DNA of 64,000 nt, taken from NCBI RefSeq assembly GCF_001687365.1, contig NZ_LGLV01000009.1:186001-250000 (forward strand), read 5' to 3'. The stretch is from Pararhizobium polonicum. GTDB lineage: Bacteria > Pseudomonadota > Alphaproteobacteria > Rhizobiales > Rhizobiaceae. Under the pieces are notes generated by a model that was given only the letters and a program-made list of their open reading frames with translations, made no database searches and was not told where the DNA came from. How positions within the stretch are numbered: position 1 is the first letter of the stretch; every line of letters begins with the position of its first letter. Positions 60,405-64,000 of the stretch are shown here, one piece after another. Both the position numbers and the translations under genes were made by a program.

Positions 60405-61195
60405 GTATTTCAGATCCGCAATTGCCCGTGGCGGCGCTGAAGAAGGCAACGCCGCAGGTGGTCCCGGCTCCAGTCATTGAGCCTGCGGCCGCCGTCAGGG
60501 TTCGCGGCCTGTCGCGCCGGTTCGGATCGCGCGACGTTCTGCAAAACCTGGACGTCGATATCGTTGCCGGCGAATTCGTGGCCCTGCTTGGGGCGAGCGG
60601 CTGCGGCAAGAGCACGCTGTTGCGCATTCTGGCCGATCTGGACCGCGAGTTCACCGGCGCTGTCGAGGTGCCGCAACGCCGCGCGGTCGCCTTTCAGGCA
60701 CCGCGCCTTCTGCCGTGGAAAACCGTCTGGCGCAATGTCGTGCTGGGGCTGCCGGGCGGCGGTGGCCGCAAGCGGGCGCTTGAAGCACTGGAGGAAGTCG
60801 GTATCGGCCATCGCGCCGAGCAATGGCCGAAAGTCCTGTCCGGCGGCGAGGCGCAGCGGGCTTCGCTGGCCCGGGCGCTTGTCCGCGAACCCGATCTTCT
60901 GTTGCTCGACGAACCCTTCGCCGCGCTCGATGCCCTGACCCGGATCAAGGCGCAGGAGCTGGTCGGTGAACTCTGGCAGCGCCATGGCTGCGCAGTGCTT
61001 CTGGTCACCCATGATGTCGAGGAGGCAGTGCTTCTCTCCGACCGGGTTCTGGTGATGAAGGATGGCATCATCGCCCATGAGGAGATCATCGATCTGCCGC
61101 GCCCGCGCGATGTGGCCGATCCCGCCTTTGCGAAAATCCGCGGCAATCTGCTGGATTGGCTGGGCGTTCGCCACGGAACGCACGGGAATTCCTGA
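60377..61195 (+). CDS. Sulfonate-type ABC transporter ATP-binding protein (SsuB class)
   Basis: 272 residues from ATG 60377 inside the permease gene. A 40-residue extension precedes the domain. Walker A GASGCGKST at 72-80, APRLLPWKTVWRNV, signature LSGGEAQRASLARAL and Walker B LLLLDEPFAALDALTR are present. Its stop is 1 bp ahead of the flavoprotein start. Completes the second SsuABC-type importer. Confidence 0.89.
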   Translation: MATSVQRNLSISDPQLPVAALKKATPQVVPAPVIEPAAAVRVRGLSRRFGSRDVLQNLDVDIVAGEFVALLGASGCGKSTLLRILADLDREFTGAVEVPQRRAVAFQAPRLLPWKTVWRNVVLGLPGGGGRKRALEALEEVGIGHRAEQWPKVLSGGEAQRASLARALVREPDLLLLDEPFAALDALTRIKAQELVGELWQRHGCAVLLVTHDVEEAVLLSDRVLVMKDGIIAHEEIIDLPRPRDVADPAFAKIRGNLLDWLGVRHGTHGNS

Positions 61196-61196
61196 G

Positions 61197-62786
61197 ATGG
61201 GCGTGGCGAATGGCGGCGATACTGTTCACCTTGACGCCGATGTCCTCATCATCGGCGGCGGACTGGCCGGAACCTGGGCGGCAGCCGCCGCGCGCCGGGC
61301 CGGAGCCTCGGTGGTCCTTGCCGACAAGGGTTGTTGTGGCACCAGCGGCGTCACGGCAACGGCGGGACCCGGCCATTGGTGGGTGCCGCCCGATCCGCCG
61401 GAGCTGCGGGAAAACACCATTCGCAATCGCCAGAAGACCGGCTTCGGGCTGAACGATCCGGAATGGATGGCGCGGGTGCTGGCAAAGACCTGGGAGAGCC
61501 TGCCGACCCTTCACAGGTTCTATGACTTTTCGAAAGACGGCACGGGCGCGACGCGTTATCGCGAACTGCGCGGTCCGGAATATATGCGTGCTTTGCGCAA
61601 GCTGGTCGACAGTCTCGGCATCACCGTTCTCGACCACTGTCCGGCGCTCGAACTTCTCCAGCGGGCCGATGGTTCGGTGAGTGGCGCACGTGGATTGAGG
61701 CGCCAGCAGGGCGGCGAGTGGCAGGTCAATGCCGGCGCGGTGGTGCTTGCGACCGGCGGCACCTCGTTTCTGTCGCGCCTGCTCGGGTCCCATACCAATA
61801 CCGGCGATGGTTATCTGATGGCCGCGGAAGCAGGCGCCGAACTCTCCGGCATGGAGTTTACCAACTACTATACCGTCGCGCTTGCCGGCTCGAACATGAC
61901 GCGCTCGATGTCCTACGCCTTCGCCACCTATTATGACGAGGATGGCGCGGTCATCCCGATCCCACCGGGGCCGGATGTCTCCCGGCCGCTGGCGCAGGCG
62001 ATGCTCAAGGGCAAGGTATTTTGCGATCTCAGCCGCACGCCGGAGGATATCCGCGCCAAGGTGCCGATCATCTCCCCCAATTTCATGCTGCCCTTCCACC
62101 GCTGGGGCATCGATCCCTATCGCGACAAGTTCGAGGTGACCATGCATGGCGAGGGTACGGTGCGCGGTATCGGCGGCTTGCGCATCGTCACCGAAGATTG
62201 CGGCACCTCCGTTCCCGGTCTTTATGCGGCAGGGGACGCGGCAACCCGCGAGCTTGTCGCCGGTGCGATCTCGGGCGGTGGCAATATCAACTCGGCCTGG
62301 GCGGTCTCGTCGGGGCAATGGGCAGGGCAGGGCGCCACGCGGTTTGCCGCCCGCCAGCGCGGCCGCGATGCCGGCCGTCCAATCGGACAGGCGGGTCTGC
62401 GTCCCGTCGCGCAACACGAGGTCGATCTGCGGGCAACGCTGTCGATTATCCAGAATGAAATGCTGTCCTACGACAAGAACATCTTCCGGACCGGCGAAAA
62501 GCTGAAACGGACGGGGGAGGTTCTGGACGATATCTGGAGCGTCTTTCATGCGCATGCTCTCGGCAACGGCGCCAATGTACTGCGCACGCGGGAAACGGCG
62601 GCAATGCTGGCGACCGCGCGCTGGTCGGCGGCTTCCGCGCTGGCCCGTGACGAAAGCCGTGGCATGCACCAGCGTGACGACAGGCCGGAAACGAATGCCC
62701 GTTTCAGCCATCGCATCCTTGCCGGCGGCCTTGACAAGGTCTGGACATCGAAGGACGGCAGCCAGCCGCTGGAGCTTGCGTCATGA
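61197..62786 (+). CDS. FAD-dependent flavoprotein of the fumarate-reductase/AprA-like family
   Basis: 529 residues. ADVLIIGGGLAGTWAAAAARRAGASV has the GxGxxG FAD fold at 20-25; KGCCGTSGVTATAGPGHWW follows, and the C-terminal FAD part is SVPGLYAAGDAATRELVAGA near residues 338-355. The layout is that of succinate dehydrogenase/fumarate reductase flavoproteins and of AprA, but shorter than AprA. The ferredoxin gene that follows overlaps by ATGA, so the two products should form a complex. Cytoplasmic, no Tat signal. It is translationally close to an SsuB gene, so it probably oxidises or reduces a sulfur compound or supplies electrons for its breakdown. Exact reaction unknown. Confidence 0.82.
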   Translation: MGVANGGDTVHLDADVLIIGGGLAGTWAAAAARRAGASVVLADKGCCGTSGVTATAGPGHWWVPPDPPELRENTIRNRQKTGFGLNDPEWMARVLAKTWESLPTLHRFYDFSKDGTGATRYRELRGPEYMRALRKLVDSLGITVLDHCPALELLQRADGSVSGARGLRRQQGGEWQVNAGAVVLATGGTSFLSRLLGSHTNTGDGYLMAAEAGAELSGMEFTNYYTVALAGSNMTRSMSYAFATYYDEDGAVIPIPPGPDVSRPLAQAMLKGKVFCDLSRTPEDIRAKVPIISPNFMLPFHRWGIDPYRDKFEVTMHGEGTVRGIGGLRIVTEDCGTSVPGLYAAGDAATRELVAGAISGGGNINSAWAVSSGQWAGQGATRFAARQRGRDAGRPIGQAGLRPVAQHEVDLRATLSIIQNEMLSYDKNIFRTGEKLKRTGEVLDDIWSVFHAHALGNGANVLRTRETAAMLATARWSAASALARDESRGMHQRDDRPETNARFSHRILAGGLDKVWTSKDGSQPLELAS

Positions 62787-63145
62787 TCGAACTCATCCTC
62801 GAAGACCGCTGCACGGCCTGCAACAAATGCGTCGAGATCTGTCCCACCAATGTGCTCGCAATCGTGGCGGACCAGATCCCGCGCATTGCCCGGCAGGAGG
62901 ATTGCGAGACATGTTTCATGTGCGAGCTCTATTGTCCGCACGACGCCATCTATGTCGGGCCGGATTGCGAAAACCCGCAACCGGTCGACAAGGCCGCGAT
63001 CCTGGCCTCCGGCCTTCTTGGCGAGTACCGGCGTCATCACGGCTGGGATGAATGGGCCGGCGATCCCCGCTACACCAACGAACACTGGCAGATGGAAAAC
63101 GTGTTCCTGCGGGCCCGCGATCTGGCAAAAGCCAGCCCGGTTTGA
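62783..63145 (+). CDS. Ferredoxin with two [4Fe-4S] clusters
   Basis: 120 residues. Two canonical cysteine sets: Cys10-13-16-20 (CTACNKCVEICP) and Cys41-44-47-51 (CETCFMCELYCP). The C-terminal half (residues 60-120, with YRRHHGWDEWAG and NEHWQMENVFLRAR) is an extension not needed for cluster binding and may dock with the flavoprotein. The arrangement resembles the AprB subunit of adenylylsulfate reductase but it is shorter. Overlaps the flavoprotein gene by 4 bp. It would carry electrons to or from the flavoprotein. Confidence 0.88.
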   Translation: MIELILEDRCTACNKCVEICPTNVLAIVADQIPRIARQEDCETCFMCELYCPHDAIYVGPDCENPQPVDKAAILASGLLGEYRRHHGWDEWAGDPRYTNEHWQMENVFLRARDLAKASPV

Positions 63146-63196
63146 GAGGCCGCCTGTGCCGCGGCGCGGCAAAACATACATAGGAAACAGGATGAC

Positions 63197-63823
63197 ATGC
63201 GTGCCCTTTTCAAAAGCCTGCCGGATACCCTGATCCTGCCCGGCCTCAACGGATCGGGTGAGAACCACTGGCAGCAGCATTGGGCGCGCGATCATCCGTC
63301 AAGCATGGTCGTGGAACAGGAAAACTGGGTTCAGCCGGATTTCGATGTCTGGCGCGTGCGTCTGGCGGCGGCCATTTCGGCAAGCGACGGTGTCTGGCTT
63401 GTCGCTCACAGTCTCGGCTGTCTGCTCGCGGCGCAGCTGGCAACCAGCGCCGTTGCGCACAAGGTTCGCGGAGCCCTGCTGGTCGCGCCCTGCGATCTCG
63501 AAGCCACGGCAAGACTGCATCCCGGTGTGGTCCTGCCGCTTGCCATGCCGCTGCGGCGACTTCCGTTTCCAAGTATCATTGTCGCGGGCCTGAACGATCC
63601 CTACATGCCTTTTGACACGCTACGGCATGTCGCGGCCGACTGGGGCAGCGACCTTGTCGAAATCGGCGCGGCGGGCCACATCAATGTTGCGAGCGGGTTC
63701 GGACGATGGACGAATGGCTATGAGATATTCGAGCGTCTGAAGCGCATGGATGCCGGTCAGCCACGGCGAAGCGGTACTGAAAGCGCCTCACAGGAGGGGT
63801 GCTATACCGTTTGGCCGTATTGA
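63197..63823 (+). CDS. RBBP9/YdeN-family serine hydrolase
   Basis: 208 residues, alpha/beta hydrolase of the small RBBP9/YdeN family. LPGLNGSGENHWQQHW near residues 14-29 is the family signature; WLVAHSLGCLLAAQL contains the nucleophile serine; VAGLNDPYMPF the aspartate and GAAGHINVASGFGRW the histidine. AGGAT precedes the ATG. It lies between the ferredoxin gene and another flavin monooxygenase in the same direction, so is probably part of the same pathway. Natural substrate unknown. Confidence 0.86.
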   Translation: MRALFKSLPDTLILPGLNGSGENHWQQHWARDHPSSMVVEQENWVQPDFDVWRVRLAAAISASDGVWLVAHSLGCLLAAQLATSAVAHKVRGALLVAPCDLEATARLHPGVVLPLAMPLRRLPFPSIIVAGLNDPYMPFDTLRHVAADWGSDLVEIGAAGHINVASGFGRWTNGYEIFERLKRMDAGQPRRSGTESASQEGCYTVWPY

Positions 63824-63947
63824 AAAGACGAAGGAAAAATAGCCGGTCCCTTTTCGAAGAGCCCGTGCCGACGACGAACACAAACCCACAACGGCAACGA
63901 CATTTTTTTGACGCCACATCCTTATCATTGCCCTCAACGGAGACCTC

Positions 63948-64000
63948 ATGGCTCAGTCACGTCAATTGCACCTGGGAGCCTTCATGCGCCCGGTGAGCCT
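63948..64000 (+). CDS. Start of another NtaA/DmoA-type flavin monooxygenase (partial)
   Basis: Only 17 complete codons are present: MAQSRQLHLGAFMRPVS. The HLGAFMRPVS stretch is the typical N-terminus of NtaA/DmoA-type monooxygenases, and GGAG is seven bases upstream of the ATG. The gene runs off the window. With this one, the window holds six luciferase-family monooxygenases. Confidence 0.65.
   Translation, partial: MAQSRQLHLGAFMRPVS

Noticed and set aside
61197..63145. Dissimilatory adenylylsulfate reductase AprAB
   Set aside because: The flavoprotein and ferredoxin have the right general layout, but both are shorter than AprA/AprB and no sat, dsr or sox genes are present. Only a family-level resemblance is claimed.
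1..64000. CRISPR arrays, tRNA or rRNA genes, transposases, integrases
   Set aside because: No regularly spaced repeats, no cloverleaf-like sequence with a conserved T-loop, and no transposase or integrase motifs were noticed in the translated frames.

Overview
The window looks like a chromosomal or chromid/megaplasmid segment of an alphaproteobacterium of the Rhizobium/Agrobacterium/Sinorhizobium type. This is judged from the high GC content, tightly packed operons with ATGA/TGATG stop-start overlaps, the very high density of ABC importers, and the protein families present (fused amino-acid permease/ATPase, UgpC-type sugar ATPase, NtaA/DszA-type flavin monooxygenases). No rRNA, tRNA, CRISPR array, insertion sequence or phage gene was seen. 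The species assignment is inference only.

The dominant theme is scavenging of organic sulfur. Left part (1-22.8 kb): an amino-acid binding protein (partial), a peroxiredoxin with O-acetylhomoserine sulfhydrylase (metY), a fatty-acid desaturase, an oligopeptide-type ABC importer with a divergent FAD oxidoreductase, an enone-type reductase, and then one long + strand cluster. That cluster holds two flavin monooxygenases, an M20 deacylase, a GNAT acetyltransferase, a fused permease/ATPase, two tandem paralogous binding proteins, a third flavin monooxygenase, a DsbA/HCCA-isomerase-like protein and a cystathionine beta-lyase. The set matches the logic of S-alkylcysteine salvage known from Bacillus (N-acetylate, oxidatively cleave the C-S bond, deacetylate).

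22.9-29.5 kb is a second oligopeptide-type ABC importer with its own M20 amidohydrolase. 29.7-31.4 kb holds a decayed two-component system and a lipoprotein. 31.4-44.7 kb is a sugar locus: an eleven-gene minus-strand run (binding protein, two permeases, two TIM-barrel isomerases, Gfo/Idh dehydrogenase, alpha/beta hydrolase, RPE-type epimerase, ROK kinase, UgpC ATPase, GlcG-like protein). Divergent from it are a second Gfo/Idh enzyme and an esterase, followed by a LacI regulator facing back.

45-49.4 kb carries homocysteine methyltransferase and cystathionine-synthase-family genes with a divergent Lrp regulator, a PilZ protein, and a His-rich cupin preceded by an unreported 40-codon ORF. 49.5-64 kb returns to sulfur: a DszC/SfnB-type dehydrogenase, an SsuD-type monooxygenase, two complete SsuABC-type importers, further NtaA-type monooxygenases, a copper-handling pair (YcnI-like and CopC-CopD-YtkA fusion), and an unusual flavoprotein plus two-cluster ferredoxin pair with an RBBP9-like hydrolase.

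Six AT-rich T-N11-A sites with the pattern [A/C]TA[C/T]-N7-ATAG sit upstream of the sulfur-related transcription units at both ends of the window. This suggests one LysR-type regulon whose regulator is not encoded here.
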